Shown: positions 63,998 to 64,000 of the stretch, piece by piece
Layout: each line of letters begins with the position of its first letter
How positions within the stretch are numbered: position 1 is the stretch's first letter
Assembly: GCF_003339585.1 (NCBI RefSeq)
Contig: NZ_QPKF01000001.1
Span: 1,829,626-1,893,625, forward strand
Source: Exiguobacterium sp. RIT594
GTDB lineage: Bacteria; Bacillota; Bacilli; Exiguobacteriales; Exiguobacteriaceae
Direction of reading: 5' to 3'
DNA: 64,000 bases
Notes under the pieces: model-generated
What the model was told of the DNA's origin: nothing
Databases searched by the model: none
Seen by the model: only the letters and a program-made list of their open reading frames with translations
Translations under genes and position numbers: made by a program

Positions 63998-64000
63998 ACG

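Overview
The window is a core-chromosome segment of a low-to-mid GC Bacillales bacterium, most likely an Exiguobacterium or close relative. That genus call is inference from recall of protein style and gene order, not a database result. No insertion sequence, prophage, integrase, CRISPR array, toxin-antitoxin pair or rRNA gene was found. The sequence is dense with housekeeping genes, most of which end in clear Rho-independent terminators.

Layout. At the left edge is a truncated comK (minus), then a CssRS-like secretion-stress two-component system, a new 51-codon gene behind two Fur-box-like palindromes, mgsA, lcfB, an SDR oxidoreductase, lplJ and a FrnE/DsbA-like protein. From 8 to 13 kb is the glycerol regulon glpP-glpF-glpK-glpD (minus). 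Both glpF and glpD have a leader terminator preceded by a shared 15-nt element, the expected form of GlpP antitermination control, and the glpF promoter carries a catabolite (cre) site. From 13 to 25 kb lie a YczE-like membrane protein, an ABC-2 exporter, an acetyltransferase, a GGDEF sensor, a GH32 sucrose hydrolase, a UvrD-like helicase, mscL, a Cof phosphatase and a cardiolipin synthase. From 25 to 30 kb are hemEHY and a divergent tnrA/amtB pair with a perfect TnrA box between them.

From 30 to 43 kb the order resembles the Bacillus subtilis ecs-hit-scoC-prsA-yhaM-yheAB neighbourhood: ecsAB, three tandem copies of an 83-residue stress membrane protein behind sigma-B-like promoters, a TcaA-like protein, hit, yhaH, scoC, prsA, namA, yhaM, a CorA transporter, dinB with a LexA-like box, and yheA/yheB. 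From 43 to 57 kb are a PucR-type regulator, msmX with a perfect cre, an amino-acid ABC receptor and permease without an ATPase gene, an aldo/keto reductase, pgcA, a rhodanese, and a glgC-glgD-glgA-glgP glycogen operon without glgB. From 57 to 62.6 kb are a class A penicillin-binding protein, a small membrane protein, a 30-residue peptide gene, trmL, ogt and queG.

The right end is a 15-gene tRNA operon (minus) that continues past the window. Its order resembles the tRNA runs that follow rRNA operons in Bacillus, so an rRNA operon may lie just beyond the right edge.

How it fits together. Carbon flow is the main theme: glycerol uptake and oxidation, methylglyoxal bypass, sugar ABC ATPase, sucrose-phosphate hydrolysis, phosphoglucomutase and glycogen, with cre sites at several points. 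Protein export quality control (CssRS, PrsA, Ecs, ScoC), nitrogen control (TnrA/AmtB) and tRNA modification (QueG, TrmL next to their likely substrate tRNAs) are the others. I see no convincing new multi-gene system. The most rewarding targets are the small genes, the triplicated stress gene, the glycerol leader RNAs and the incomplete operons.
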